DNA of 64,000 nt from Reyranella sp. CPCC 100927 (GCF_007859315.1 NZ_VOHA01000011.1:62001-126000), one strand, 5' to 3'; positions 19,027 through 28,234 are shown, counted from the stretch's first letter. The notes: generated from the sequence alone by a model not told the origin. Numbers and translations are program-made.

Positions 19027-19421
19027 CGCGCGAGGCCATCGACGTGGTGCGCGCCCACTACGACGCCCTCGGCCGGCGCGATCGCCCCGGCGTGCTGGCG
19101 ACGGTGGCCGACGACGTCGACTGGCAATTCACAGGTCCGCCGACCATCCCGTTCGCCGGCGCTCACCAGGGCCGCGCGGCCGTCGCGGCGTTCCTGGCGA
19201 CGATCGCCAATAGCGTCGACGTGCTGGCGTTCGATGTCGAGCGGATGATCGCCGATGGCGACACCGTCGTCGTGTTCGGCCGCGAGCATTTCCGGGTACG
19301 GGCGACGCGACGCGCCTGGGACGTCGACTGGATCCAGGTCCACACCGTTCGCGACGGCGTCATCAGCCGCTTTCGCGAGTACACCGACACCGCCGCGATC
19401 GCCGCGGCCTACGACGCCTGA
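19023..19421 (+). CDS. SnoaL/NTF2-like small cone-shaped protein
   Basis: A 132-residue protein of the NTF2-like/SnoaL superfamily. The N-terminal helix (AIDVVRAHYDALGRRD), the DVDWQFTGPPTIPFAGAHQG segment and the C-terminal IQVHTVRDGVISRFREYTD strand are typical. Such proteins are isomerases, dehydratases or ligand binders. The ATG overlaps the stop of the hydrolase gene by 4 nt, so they are translationally coupled and probably act on the same compound. Confidence 0.8.
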   Translation: MTREAIDVVRAHYDALGRRDRPGVLATVADDVDWQFTGPPTIPFAGAHQGRAAVAAFLATIANSVDVLAFDVERMIADGDTVVVFGREHFRVRATRRAWDVDWIQVHTVRDGVISRFREYTDTAAIAAAYDA

Positions 19422-19453
19422 ATGGCGCAGCATCACAGCAACGAGGAAAGACC

Positions 19454-20620
19454 ATGCAATTCGGCTTCAGCGAGCAGCAACAGGCGATCCGCGACAGCGT
19501 GGCGAAGCTGTGCACGCAGTTCGACGATTCCTACTGGCTGAAGAAGGACAAGGAAGGCGGGTTCCCCAACGACTTCTATGCCGCCATGGCGGAAGCCGGC
19601 TGGCTGGGCATCGCCATGCCGGAGGAATACGGCGGCGCCGGGCTGGGCGTCACCGAGGCCGCGGTGATGATGCAGACCGTGGCCGAATCGGGTGCCGCCC
19701 TGCAGGGCGCCTCGGCGATCCACCTCAACATCTTCGGGCCCAACCCCATCGTCGTGTTCGGCACCGAGGAGCAGAAGAAGCGCATTCTGCCCGACATCAT
19801 CCAGGGCAAGGTCAAGGGCTGCTTCGCGGTCACCGAGCCCAACGCCGGGCTGAACACCACGGCGCTGGAGACGCGCGCCGAGCGTGACGGCAACGGCTAT
19901 GTGGTCTACGGCAAGAAGGTGTTCATCACCACGGCGCAGATCGCCGACAAGATGCTGCTGATCGCCCGCACCACGCCGCGCGACCAGTGCAAGCGGCCGA
20001 CCGACGGACTGTCGCTGTTCTACACCGACTTCGACCGCTCCAAGATCGAGGTGCGCGAGATCGACAAGATGGGCCGCAAGGCGGTCGACACCAACCAGGT
20101 GTTCATCGACGGGCTGAAGGTGCCGCTGGAGGACCGCATCGGCGAGGAAGGCAAAGGCTTCCAGTACCTGCTGCACGGCCTCAATCCCGAGCGCATCCTG
20201 ATCGCGGCCGAGGCCATCGGCATCGGCCGCGCGGCGTTGAAGCGCGCGACGCAATACGCCAAGGAACGCGTCGTGTTCGGCCGCCCCATTGGCAAGAACC
20301 AGGCGATCCAGCATCCGCTGGCCGAAAGCTGGATGCAGCTGGAGGCCGCCGACCTGATGGCCTTCAAGGCCGCCTGGCTCTACGACAACGGCCAGGAGTG
20401 CGGTGCCGAGGCCAACGCCGCCAAGTATCTCGGCGCCGAGGCCGCCTTCGAAGCCTGCCAGCGCGCCATCATGACCCACGGCGGCTACGGCTATACCAAG
20501 GAGTTCCACGTCGAGCGCTACCTGCGCGAGGTCATGATCGCGCGCATCGCGCCGGTCAGCCCGCAGCTGATCCTCTGCTACATCGCCGAGAAGGTGCTGG
20601 GGCTGCCGAAGTCGTATTGA
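19454..20620 (+). CDS. Acyl-CoA dehydrogenase
   Basis: A 388-residue FAD enzyme that introduces a 2,3-double bond into an acyl-CoA. The N-terminal helical domain starts with FGFSEQQQAIRDSVAKL. The middle domain has CFAVTEPNAGLNTTALET, the usual FAD/substrate signature. The C-terminal domain has MTHGGYGYTKEFHVERYLRE, close to the second family signature. The ATG has GAGGAAAG about 6 nt upstream. It is last in the series starting with the SDR at 17342. Specific chain length or substrate cannot be assigned. Confidence 0.92.
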   Translation: MQFGFSEQQQAIRDSVAKLCTQFDDSYWLKKDKEGGFPNDFYAAMAEAGWLGIAMPEEYGGAGLGVTEAAVMMQTVAESGAALQGASAIHLNIFGPNPIVVFGTEEQKKRILPDIIQGKVKGCFAVTEPNAGLNTTALETRAERDGNGYVVYGKKVFITTAQIADKMLLIARTTPRDQCKRPTDGLSLFYTDFDRSKIEVREIDKMGRKAVDTNQVFIDGLKVPLEDRIGEEGKGFQYLLHGLNPERILIAAEAIGIGRAALKRATQYAKERVVFGRPIGKNQAIQHPLAESWMQLEAADLMAFKAAWLYDNGQECGAEANAAKYLGAEAAFEACQRAIMTHGGYGYTKEFHVERYLREVMIARIAPVSPQLILCYIAEKVLGLPKSY

Positions 20621-20624
20621 TGAA

Positions 20625-20767
20625 CCTCTCCCGCAGGCGGGAGAGGTCGACGGACGCGATGCGTCCGGCGGGTGAGGGACTACACACGAAGCGTCGTGTC
20701 CTTGGCCCCTCACCTTCCCATCGTGCTACGCACGATGGGCCCCTTCCTCTCCCGCCTGCGGGAGAGG
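20625..20767. repeat. Paired CTCTCCC palindromes between convergent genes
   Basis: Two 22-bp perfect palindromes built on CCTCTCCCGC (20625-20646 and 20746-20767) flank a third hairpin, CCCATCGTGC / GCACGATGGG at 20717-20739. The outer copies are reverse complements of each other, so the whole element is a nested inverted repeat. It lies exactly between the convergent acyl-CoA dehydrogenase and Na/Pi transporter genes and probably ends transcription from both sides. Confidence 0.65.
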
Positions 20768-20770
20768 AGA

Positions 20771-22486
20771 TCACGCTGGCAGCGGCGCAGCCTGCGCGGG
20801 ACCGGCGGGCAAATCCCTGGCGGCCGCCGACTCGGGTTCGACGACGCGGGCCACCGAGCGGCGCTCGGCATCGATGCGCTCGATCAGGTAGAATGCCCGC
20901 TCGGCGCTGCCCAGCAGCGCCAGGATGGCGCCACGCTCGACCCAGGGTAATTCGGCACCCAGTTTCAGGCACCGCTCGCGCAGCGCCTCGAGACCGGGCA
21001 GGCGCGGCTCGGCCAAAGCCGATACCGGCGAGGCGTTGGCGTCCTCCGGTGCGATCGCCCGCATCGCCTCGGCGATCTGATCGATCGTGGCATTGACCAG
21101 TTCGCGGCCGATGTCACCGAAGATCTGGCGTTCGACGCGCCGGCCGACCTGGTACAGCGTCTCGCCGAGACTGGCGGTGAAGTCCTCCTCCTCGATCAGG
21201 CTCGCCAGCAGGTTGGCCTTGGCGTAGGGCATGTCGGGATCGAACATCGCGGCAGTGTACTGCCGGATGTCCCGGCTCAGCGTATCGATGGCCGCGTAAT
21301 GCTCCTGCGCATCGTCCGGGGCGTTCTCGGCGCCGCGCGCGATCGCCAGGAATTCCTTGGCCGCATCGAGGTAGCGCACGGTCTCCTTCTGCACCGCCGG
21401 CACGCCCTTGGTCAGGTCCTTGCCGTGGCGCGGATCGAGGTAGCGCGGGACCGAGTAGTCCTCCTTGTCGTCGGCCACGTTGTGCCCGACACGGGACAGG
21501 ACGCGATAGAAGACCTCGGTGAACGGGAACAACAGCGCAGTGTTGAAGATGTTGAAAGCCGTCGAGTAGAGGCCGACCGCGACCGGCACCAGCGGGAAGG
21601 TTTCCTTGCCGTTCACGATCTCGGGTGTCCCCGGATCGCCGCCGAACCAGCCCATGACCCAGACCAGCAGGTTCATGGACACGAAGAACAGCGGGATCAT
21701 CACCGCCACGCCGATGATGTTGAACGAGATATGGGCGTAGGCGGCGCGCTTGGCGTTTTTCGACAGATTGAGCGATGCCATCCACGAGGTGATGGTGGTG
21801 CCCAGATCGGCGCCCAGCGAAAACGCCACGGCCGTCTGCCAGTCGAGCACACCGGCCGAGCCCAGGCCCATGACGATGCCGATGGTTGCCGACGAGGAGT
21901 GGATCATGGCGGTGATCAAGGCTGCGATCACCACGCAGTAGATCAGCGCGACGTAGTTGTCGGCCTTCAGGCTGGCCAGCAGCTGCATCACCTCGGGCAT
22001 GCCGCGCAGCGGCCGCAGGCCGCCGGTCATCAGGTTCAGGCCGTAGAAGATCAGCGAGAAGCCCATGCACGCGAGCGCGATGTTGCGAACCTTGTCGTCC
22101 TTGGCGAACACGTAGATGAGCGCGAAGATACCGCCCAGAATCAGACCCAGCGGCCCCAGCGGCAGCGCGATCAGGCCATTGCCCAAGGTGGTGCCGATGT
22201 TGGCGCCCATGATGACGCTGATCGCCGGCCGCAACCCGAGCACGCCGGCATTGACCAGGCCCACGGTCATGACCGTCATGGCGGTACTGGACTGGATGAC
22301 GCCGGTGATGACCGTGCCGGCGGCCAAGCCCGTAACCGGCGTGCCGGCGACCTTGGCCAGGAATGCCCGCATCTTGTTGACGGCGAGCGCCTGGATGCCG
22401 TTGCTCATGAACTCCAGGCCGAGCATGAAGATGCCCAGCCCGCCGACCACCGGCACGAGAATGTCCTTGAAGATGTCAGCCTGCAT
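20771..22486 (-). CDS. Na+/phosphate cotransporter with PhoU-like C-terminus
   Basis: A 571-residue inner-membrane protein of the NptA/YjbB group (PF02690). Two internal repeats carry the Gln-Ser-Ser motif: GVIQSSTAMTVMTVG near residue 62 and MIHSSSATIGIVMG near residue 196. About eight to nine helices precede a soluble C-terminal PhoU-like helical domain of some 200 residues. The family moves inorganic phosphate with sodium. Here it may serve uptake or efflux. A PHO-box-like element lies about 195 nt upstream, and an orphan pstS lies 1.9 kb away, supporting a place in phosphate homeostasis. Confidence 0.88.
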   Translation of the reverse strand: MQADIFKDILVPVVGGLGIFMLGLEFMSNGIQALAVNKMRAFLAKVAGTPVTGLAAGTVITGVIQSSTAMTVMTVGLVNAGVLGLRPAISVIMGANIGTTLGNGLIALPLGPLGLILGGIFALIYVFAKDDKVRNIALACMGFSLIFYGLNLMTGGLRPLRGMPEVMQLLASLKADNYVALIYCVVIAALITAMIHSSSATIGIVMGLGSAGVLDWQTAVAFSLGADLGTTITSWMASLNLSKNAKRAAYAHISFNIIGVAVMIPLFFVSMNLLVWVMGWFGGDPGTPEIVNGKETFPLVPVAVGLYSTAFNIFNTALLFPFTEVFYRVLSRVGHNVADDKEDYSVPRYLDPRHGKDLTKGVPAVQKETVRYLDAAKEFLAIARGAENAPDDAQEHYAAIDTLSRDIRQYTAAMFDPDMPYAKANLLASLIEEEDFTASLGETLYQVGRRVERQIFGDIGRELVNATIDQIAEAMRAIAPEDANASPVSALAEPRLPGLEALRERCLKLGAELPWVERGAILALLGSAERAFYLIERIDAERRSVARVVEPESAAARDLPAGPAQAAPLPA

Positions 22487-22681
22487 CGCACGAAGCCCCC
22501 AAACGAGCCTGGGCGAACGTCAGCGCGTTCGGGATGCGGAACACACGTCCTTCGCGGCACGACACGGCCGCTCGGGAAACACCGTGCACAATTCCGGCAG
22601 CAACGCCGCAACAGCGCACGGGTCGGCATCGACCCGAACCTGACGACCCCAGACAACTTGCGTGATTGTTGCCCGGCCAAC

Positions 22682-22699
22682 ATGACAGGGTTACGACAT
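22682..22699 (-). promoter_or_regulatory. Candidate Pho box upstream of the Na/Pi transporter
   Basis: ATGACAGGGTTACGACAT on the plus strand reads on the minus strand as a 7-4-7 repeat with one perfect CTGTCAT half and one half matching 5 of 7. It lies 196 nt upstream of the transporter ATG and 84 nt before the divergent CoA-transferase. The rest of the 296-nt gap shows no gene. Confidence 0.4.
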
Positions 22700-22782
22700 C
22701 TCCAAGACAGTCGGGTGCGACGGTCCGCTAGGATTGGCGGACAGACAAAGTCATTGGCGACGACAGCGGTGAGGAAACAGGC

Positions 22783-24024
22783 ATGCCGGGCGCTCTGGAG
22801 GGTGTGAAGATCGTCGACCTGACAGCGGTGCTGCTGGGGCCATTTGCCACGCAGCACATGGCCGACATGGGCGCCGACGTCATCAAGATCGAACCACCGG
22901 AAGGCGACCTGCTGCGCAATTCCGGCCGCGGGCCGTCGCCCAAGATGGGACCGATCTACGTCGCGGCCGGTCGCAACAAGCGCTCGGTGTGCCTGGACCT
23001 GAAGAAGCCCGCCGCCGTCGCGGTGGTGAAGCGCCTGGTGAAGGACGCCGACATCTTCATCCACAACAGCCGCCCGCAGGCGATCGAACGGCTGGGGCTG
23101 GGATACGACGATCTGAAGAAGATCAAGCCCGACATCGTCTATGCCTATGCGCTGGGCTACAAGCGCAGCGGGCCCTACGGCCACAAGCCGGCCTTCGACG
23201 ACCTGGTCCAGGGCGCCAGCGGCGCTGCGTCCCTGCAATCGCGCGTCGATGGCGGGCCGCCGCGTTTCATGCCCAGCCTGATCGCCGACAAGACCACCGG
23301 CCTGCACCTGGCCATGGCCGTGCTGGCCGCGCTGTTCCATCGCCAGCGCACCGGCGAGGGCCAGATGATCGAGGTGCCGATGTTCGAGACCCTGGTCTCG
23401 TTCTGGATGACCGAGCATCTGTTCGGCGAGACGTTCGATCCGCCCACGGGCGCCATGGGCTACGACCGCATCATCAACAAATACCGCCATCCGTTCAAAA
23501 CCAGGGACGGCTATATCTGCGCCCTGCCCTACACCGACCGGCACTGGCTGAAGTTCTTCGAATTGGCCGAGCGCCCCGACATTGCCAAGGACCCGCGCTT
23601 CAGCGACGGCCCGACGCGGGCGCGGCACTACTCGGAACTCTACCAGGTGCTCGATACCCTGCTGCTGAACCGCACCACCGAGGAATGGCTCGACCTGTTC
23701 GACAAGGCCGACATCCCGGCGATGCCGGTGCGCACCCTGGAGGATATCCCGCGCGATCCACACCTGGTAGCGACCGGCTTTTTCAGCGAGCGCGAGCATC
23801 CGACGGAAGGTCGCATCACGACCATGGCCAGCCCGCTCGACTTCTCGGCGACGCCGACCAGCTTCCGCCGTCATGCGCCACGGCTGGGCATCGACGGACC
23901 CGACGTGCTCAAAGCGCACGGCTACACGCAGGCCGACATCGACCGCCTGATGGCCGAAAAGGCGCTGCTGATCCCGACCTTCGAGCAGGCCGCACCGCCG
24001 GCGCAGGCACCCGCGGCGTCGTAG
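22783..24024 (+). CDS. CaiB/BaiF-family CoA-transferase (class III)
   Basis: A 413-residue class III CoA-transferase (PF02515), which moves CoA between carboxylic acids. The N-terminus GALEGVKIVDLTAVLLGPFATQ and the next motif MGADVIKIEPPEGD are typical. The catalytic Asp sits in SLIADKTTGLHLA near residue 170, and the C-terminal DIPAMPVRTLEDIPRDPHL is characteristic. The ATG has GAGGAAA upstream. A small ORF of unknown role follows it 35 nt later. Formyl-CoA, carnitine or succinyl donors are all possible. Confidence 0.9.
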   Translation: MPGALEGVKIVDLTAVLLGPFATQHMADMGADVIKIEPPEGDLLRNSGRGPSPKMGPIYVAAGRNKRSVCLDLKKPAAVAVVKRLVKDADIFIHNSRPQAIERLGLGYDDLKKIKPDIVYAYALGYKRSGPYGHKPAFDDLVQGASGAASLQSRVDGGPPRFMPSLIADKTTGLHLAMAVLAALFHRQRTGEGQMIEVPMFETLVSFWMTEHLFGETFDPPTGAMGYDRIINKYRHPFKTRDGYICALPYTDRHWLKFFELAERPDIAKDPRFSDGPTRARHYSELYQVLDTLLLNRTTEEWLDLFDKADIPAMPVRTLEDIPRDPHLVATGFFSEREHPTEGRITTMASPLDFSATPTSFRRHAPRLGIDGPDVLKAHGYTQADIDRLMAEKALLIPTFEQAAPPAQAPAAS

Positions 24025-24059
24025 GCCGGACGGCCGCGACCGGTCAGAAAGGATTGCCG

Positions 24060-24278
24060 ATGAGTGCCTATGCCTTGATCGCCAAGCATGTCGACGCCGC
24101 CCTGGCGGAGGCAGCCTCGCAATCCATTTCGGCCGATGTCGTTGCCCGCAATCTGCTGGCCGAGGCGGTTCGCATTTTCAAGCAGGAGGGCCGGCCGCTG
24201 GACGACATCGCCGCCGAACTGGTGGCCACGGCCGAGAACCTCGATGACGACGAGGCCATGGGCTTCATGCGACCCTGA
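24060..24278 (+). CDS. Small helical acidic protein (hypothetical)
   Basis: A 72-residue protein, all helical by composition, with an amphipathic N-terminal stretch (YALIAKHVDAALAEAASQ) and an acidic end (ENLDDDEAMGFM). The ATG at 24060 follows AGAAAGGATTGCCG, which holds a modest ribosome site. It is codirectional with and 35 nt behind the CoA-transferase and may be cotranscribed. No family was recognised. Confidence 0.55.
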   Translation: MSAYALIAKHVDAALAEAASQSISADVVARNLLAEAVRIFKQEGRPLDDIAAELVATAENLDDDEAMGFMRP

Positions 24279-24302
24279 CGGGCTCGTTCCGTCGATGGCA
24301 GG

Positions 24303-24320
24303 CCGTCACTGCACTGTCAT
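24303..24320 (+). promoter_or_regulatory. Pho box upstream of pstS
   Basis: CCGTCACTGCACTGTCAT is a direct repeat of 7-mers (CCGTCAC, CTGTCAT) separated by 4 nt, the canonical PhoB-binding layout. The second half is perfect and the first matches 5 of 7. It ends 46 nt before the pstS start, at a good position for PhoB activation in phosphate starvation. Confidence 0.7.
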
Positions 24321-24366
24321 TGTCTGATCCTACCAATGGACGCGCAGTCACGTTGGGGGATGTATC

Positions 24367-25446
24367 GTGAAACGCTCGGCCGTGCTCGGCTTTGCCGCGC
24401 TTTGTGTCGCCGCCTGGATGGGTGCCGCCAGCGCCCAGGAGGTTACGACGATCACGGGCGCCGGCTCGACCTTCGCCCATCCGGTTCTCACCAAATGGTC
24501 ACGCGCCTATCGTCAGGGCGGCAGCGGCGACTTCCCGACCACCAATTCCGGTCTCGAGGACCCGCAGAGCGGCTCGATCCTCGACTATGAGCCCAGCGGC
24601 TCATTGGCCGGCACGATGCGGGTCAAGGACCGTGCCGTCGACTTCGGTGCCTCCGACGCACCCTTGAAATCGGATGAGCTCGCCAAACTGGGGCTCGGCC
24701 AGTTTCCCATCGTGATCGGCGGCGTGGTGGTCGCGGTCAATGTCGAGGGTATCGGCCCTGGCCAGATCAAGTTCACCGGACCGCTGCTGGCCGACATCTT
24801 CATGGGCAAGGTCACGACGTGGTCGGACCCGGCGATCAAGGCGGTCAACCCCGACCTCAAGCTGCCCGATGCCAAGATCGCGGTGATCCACCGCGCCGAA
24901 GGCTCCGGTACGACATTCAACCTCGCCGACTATCTCGCCAAGGTAAGCCCGCCATGGCGCCAGGCGATGGGTGTCGACACCGTGTTGAAGTGGCCGACCG
25001 GTACGGGCGCCAAGGGCAACGAGGGCGTCGCGCAGGCGGTGAAGAGGACCAACAACGCCATCGGCTACGTCGAATACACGCAGGCCGTCCAGGCCAAGCT
25101 CACCACCGCGCTGATCCAGAACAGCGCCGGCACGTTCGTCAAACCGGATACCCAGAGCTTCCAGGCGGCCGCCGCGCGCGCCGACTGGAGCAAGACCAGC
25201 GACTTCCACCTGCTGCTCACCGATGCGCCCGGCACCGACGCCTATCCGATCGCTGCGACGGTGTTCGTGCTGATGCACAAGCAGCCGACATGGCTGCAGA
25301 ACCCGCGCGCTACGCTCGACTTCTTCCGCTGGACGTTGGATCACGGCGCCAAGCACGCCGCCGATCTCGGCTACGTGCCGCTGCCGCCAAGCCTAGCGAC
25401 CCAGGTCAAGGACTACTGGTCGAAGACGTTCAAGGTCGGGTACTGA
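24367..25446 (+). CDS. pstS: Phosphate ABC transporter substrate-binding protein PstS
   Basis: A 359-residue periplasmic phosphate-binding protein. The Sec signal is KRSAVLGFAALCVAAWMGAASA, then the mature start QEVTTITGAGSTFAHPV, the family hallmark with the phosphate-binding GAGSTF loop. Other binding segments are DFGASDAPL near residue 96 and HRAEGSGTTFNLADYL near residue 177. The start codon is GTG with GGGGGA upstream. It captures phosphate for the PstCAB permease. No pstC, pstA, pstB or phoU lies next to it; the neighbours are an unrelated small ORF and cysE, so it is an orphan copy with its own Pho box. Confidence 0.93.
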   Translation: MKRSAVLGFAALCVAAWMGAASAQEVTTITGAGSTFAHPVLTKWSRAYRQGGSGDFPTTNSGLEDPQSGSILDYEPSGSLAGTMRVKDRAVDFGASDAPLKSDELAKLGLGQFPIVIGGVVVAVNVEGIGPGQIKFTGPLLADIFMGKVTTWSDPAIKAVNPDLKLPDAKIAVIHRAEGSGTTFNLADYLAKVSPPWRQAMGVDTVLKWPTGTGAKGNEGVAQAVKRTNNAIGYVEYTQAVQAKLTTALIQNSAGTFVKPDTQSFQAAAARADWSKTSDFHLLLTDAPGTDAYPIAATVFVLMHKQPTWLQNPRATLDFFRWTLDHGAKHAADLGYVPLPPSLATQVKDYWSKTFKVGY

Positions 25447-25451
25447 GGTCG

Positions 25452-25579
25452 CCGTCGTCCTGAGCGGAGCGAAGGACCCCGCGGTAGATCATTCAAAAGA
25501 TACCGGCGCTGGTGATCACCAGCGCCGGTTATGTTTGATGCGAACACCGCAAGATCCTTCGCTACGCTCAGGATGACGG
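25452..25579. repeat. Large palindromic GTCATCC repeat, full copy
   Basis: Outer arms CCGTCGTCCTGAGCGGAGCG and, inverted, GCTACGCTCAGGATGACGG enclose an internal 28-bp perfect palindrome at 25502-25529 centred on GGTGATCACC. The same plan, with a weaker core, is found at 34905-35031. It lies between convergent pstS and cysE. Confidence 0.75.
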
Positions 25580-25618
25580 TGACCAGGATGACGGCGACGC
25601 GCTTACGCGGAATGCCGG

Positions 25619-26419
25619 TCAGATCCGCTGGTCCATCTCCAGCGCCGGCTCCGGCACATCGACGCAACCGATGATGCGCGCCGGCACGCCGGCGGCGGTG
25701 CAGCCCGCCGGCACCGGCTCGAGCACGACGCTGCCGGCGGCGATCTTGGCGCAGGCACCGACCTCGATGTTGCCCAGCACCGTGGCGTTGGCGCCCAGCA
25801 GCACGCCGCGACGGATCTTGGGATGGCGATCGCCGCGCTCCTTGCCGGTGCCGCCCAGGGTGACGCCGTGCAGCATCGACACGCCGTCCTCGACCACCGC
25901 GGTCTCGCCGATCACCACGCCGGTGGCATGGTCGATCATGATGCCCTTGCCGATGCGGGCCGCCGGGTTGATGTCGACGCCGAACAGGGAGCTGGCCCGG
26001 CTCTGCAGGAAGAACGCCATGCCCTTGCGGCCACGCTTCCACAGCCAGTGGGCGGCACGATGCGTCTGCAGCGCATGGAAGCCCTTGAACCACAGGAACG
26101 GATCGAGATGCGAGGTGCAGGCCGGATCGCGCTCGTTCACCGCAACGATGTCGGCCCGTGCCGCCACGCCGATCTCGGGGTCGGCCGAGAATGCCTCATC
26201 GAATGTCTGGCGAATGAGCATCGCCGGCGTTTCGGGCGTGCCCAGCGTGCGGGCAAGGTGATAGCTGAGCGCTGCTTCGAAACGCGGCTGGTTGAGGACG
26301 GCGGCGTGCAGCAGGCCACCCAGGCCCGGCTCCGTCCGCGCCAGATCTTCCGCTGCCGCACGGACAGACGCCCAGACCGGGTCCACGGCAGCGATTTTGG
26401 TAATCGCACTGTGATCCAT
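25619..26419 (-). CDS. cysE: Serine O-acetyltransferase CysE
   Basis: A 266-residue cytoplasmic acetyltransferase that makes O-acetylserine from serine and acetyl-CoA, the first step of cysteine synthesis. The N-terminal helical domain (SVRAAAEDLARTEPGLGGLL) is followed by left-handed beta-helix hexapeptides. Catalytic-region motifs are DINPAARIGKGIMIDHATG, the VVIGETAVVEDGVSMLHGVT turn, and GGTGKERGDRHPKI with its His. The ATG at 26419 has AGGAAG just upstream and is chosen over an earlier Met at 26464. CysE proteins are usually feedback-inhibited by cysteine at the C-terminus, here DVPEPALEMDQRI. Confidence 0.95.
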   Translation of the reverse strand: MDHSAITKIAAVDPVWASVRAAAEDLARTEPGLGGLLHAAVLNQPRFEAALSYHLARTLGTPETPAMLIRQTFDEAFSADPEIGVAARADIVAVNERDPACTSHLDPFLWFKGFHALQTHRAAHWLWKRGRKGMAFFLQSRASSLFGVDINPAARIGKGIMIDHATGVVIGETAVVEDGVSMLHGVTLGGTGKERGDRHPKIRRGVLLGANATVLGNIEVGACAKIAAGSVVLEPVPAGCTAAGVPARIIGCVDVPEPALEMDQRI

Positions 26420-26551
26420 CACTTCCTCCGATGACCCGCCGCAATGGGTACGCTTGGACAGCAAGCCTTACCTTGAATGCGAACAACTGCAAGCCCGCGT
26501 CACACGAGTTTTTGTAGCCCCTCAAACAAGAAAGACTCGGGCGACACCCGT

Positions 26552-27145
26552 TCAGGCGCTCGCACGCCGCTCCAGCTCGGCAATCAGCGCATCAAGGCCG
26601 TTGCGCTGAATGTAGCCGTTGAAATCGGAACGGCGCGTGATGGCCATGCTGACGCCTTCGATGGTGACGTCGACAATCTTGCCGTTCACGACCTCCCAGA
26701 CCAGCCGGATGGCCGGTCCGCCGTTGGGCTGCACGATCTGGCTGTTCACCAGATCCTTGGGCGGCTGGTGCGTCACCTTGCCCACCACCAGCGACTGGCC
26801 TGAGTACTCACGGAAGCGGCTGGAATAGGCCCTGACCTCCGAGCGCTCGAAAGCCGCCAAAAAGCGCTGCTGCTGCTGGGGGGTCGCGGCATTCCAGTGC
26901 CGTCCCAGCACGGTGCGGCCGATCGCCGGCAGGTCGAAGCTCTGGCGCAGCATGGTCGACATCTCGCGCTCGCGCTCGGCGTCCGACACGCCCGACTTCA
27001 ACAGCGTCAGCAGCCGGTTGGCGATATTGTTGATCAGTGCCGCTGCATCCTGCGCGGCGGCCGGTGCCGCGGCAAAGCCCGCGCCGGCAACCAAGCCGCA
27101 GGCGGCACCCAGGACAAAGCGACGCGACAGCGTCGGTATCGACAC
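26552..27145 (-). CDS. mlaC: Phospholipid-binding protein MlaC (Ttg2D family)
   Basis: A 197-residue periplasmic shuttle protein of the MlaC/Ttg2D family (PF05494). The N-terminal signal (RRFVLGAACGLVAGAGFAAAPAAAQ) starts with an RR pair and may use Tat or Sec. Family features include MLRQSFDLPAIGRTVLGRHW, the Gln-rich PQQQQRFLAAFER and the final VEGVSMAITRRSDFNGYI type end. MlaC carries phospholipid between the outer-membrane MlaA and the MlaFEDB transporter to keep the outer membrane asymmetric. It lies 26 nt downstream of mlaA; mlaFED are not in the window. Confidence 0.9.
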   Translation of the reverse strand: MSIPTLSRRFVLGAACGLVAGAGFAAAPAAAQDAAALINNIANRLLTLLKSGVSDAEREREMSTMLRQSFDLPAIGRTVLGRHWNAATPQQQQRFLAAFERSEVRAYSSRFREYSGQSLVVGKVTHQPPKDLVNSQIVQPNGGPAIRLVWEVVNGKIVDVTIEGVSMAITRRSDFNGYIQRNGLDALIAELERRASA

Positions 27146-27171
27146 GGCAGGCCTCCCGAATAAAAAGCGGA

Positions 27172-27969
27172 TTAACGCGCCAGACCGATTTCAGCGCGCC
27201 CGGCGACATCGAGCGGGAGCGCTGCGGTCGAGACGACACCACGCTGGCGGATCTGGGCGGCGCGATGCTGCGTATAGGCGCTGCGAATAGCGCTGTAGAA
27301 GTCGACCGAGTTCTTTTCGATATCGTCCAGCGCCTGCAGCGTACGCGAGCGGGCGTCCGCCGCCTCCAGGCCGCCGCGAACGTAGAGCAGATAGTCGACA
27401 TTGAGTTCCGCCGCGGCGAACCGGAACGGATCCACCAGGTAATCGACCAGCAGTCCCACCGCGTCACGTGCGTTGGAGGGCCCGGCGAGCGGCAGCACCA
27501 GGTACGGGCCGCCATCTTCCGGCGGCGCCTTGGCCCACACGCCCAGCGTCTGGCCAAAATCTTCCTTGGTGCCCGGCAGGCCCATGTTCTTGGCAACGTC
27601 GAAGAGGCCCAGCACGCCGATGGTGGAATTGATCAGAAAGCGCGCCACCGTCTGGGCCGAGCGGGTCCCCTCGCCCTGGGCCAGTTCGTTGAACGCCGTC
27701 ACCGGCTCGCCGAGGTTGTTGAGCAGGTTGCGGGTACCACGCTGCACGCCCGGCGGCGTCAGGTCGCGGTACGTCACCGCCAGCGGCCGCAGGATGAACG
27801 TATCCAGGGTCTTGTTCAGGGCGAACATGAAGCGGTTCGGCGTCTCAAGGGGATCCCAGACCTCCCCTTCCTCACGAGTCGCGCAACCGCCGACCAAGCT
27901 CCCCGCCACGGCGAGGACTGCGATGGTGCGGCACGCGCCCGAAACCCAACCCCGAAGCATCATGGACAT
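27172..27969 (-). CDS. mlaA: Outer-membrane lipoprotein MlaA (VacJ)
   Basis: A 265-residue lipoprotein. The signal ends at a lipobox (SLVGGC), with cleavage before Cys 29 or so. The mature protein has WDPLETPNRFMFALNKTLD and ILRPLAVTYRDLTPPGVQRG, the signature of MlaA/VacJ (PF04333). MlaA sits in the outer membrane with porins and removes phospholipid from the outer leaflet. The gene leads directly into mlaC in the same orientation, so the two are probably one transcript. Confidence 0.95.
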   Translation of the reverse strand: MSMMLRGWVSGACRTIAVLAVAGSLVGGCATREEGEVWDPLETPNRFMFALNKTLDTFILRPLAVTYRDLTPPGVQRGTRNLLNNLGEPVTAFNELAQGEGTRSAQTVARFLINSTIGVLGLFDVAKNMGLPGTKEDFGQTLGVWAKAPPEDGGPYLVLPLAGPSNARDAVGLLVDYLVDPFRFAAAELNVDYLLYVRGGLEAADARSRTLQALDDIEKNSVDFYSAIRSAYTQHRAAQIRQRGVVSTAALPLDVAGRAEIGLAR

Positions 27970-28234
27970 CCCGTTAAGCCGCCTACGCCAGCGAGGCAGT
28001 ATGGCGAGGTGAACCCTTAAATCTCAATGCAAAAGTAAGAGAGCGACCACTGACTGCGACGTTCAACCCCGGTGGCCGCCGAAAACCTTGATCTGAGCGG
28101 GTTTATAGCACGCGCCCTCTGAGCCTTCCATGACACCGTCATGGAAATGTCGCCCAGATTTTGTGCCATTGACGGCAAAAAGTTCTTCGAAAGTTCCGCC
28201 ACTTGTCGCGATACATCCGGCAGCTAGACAAACG

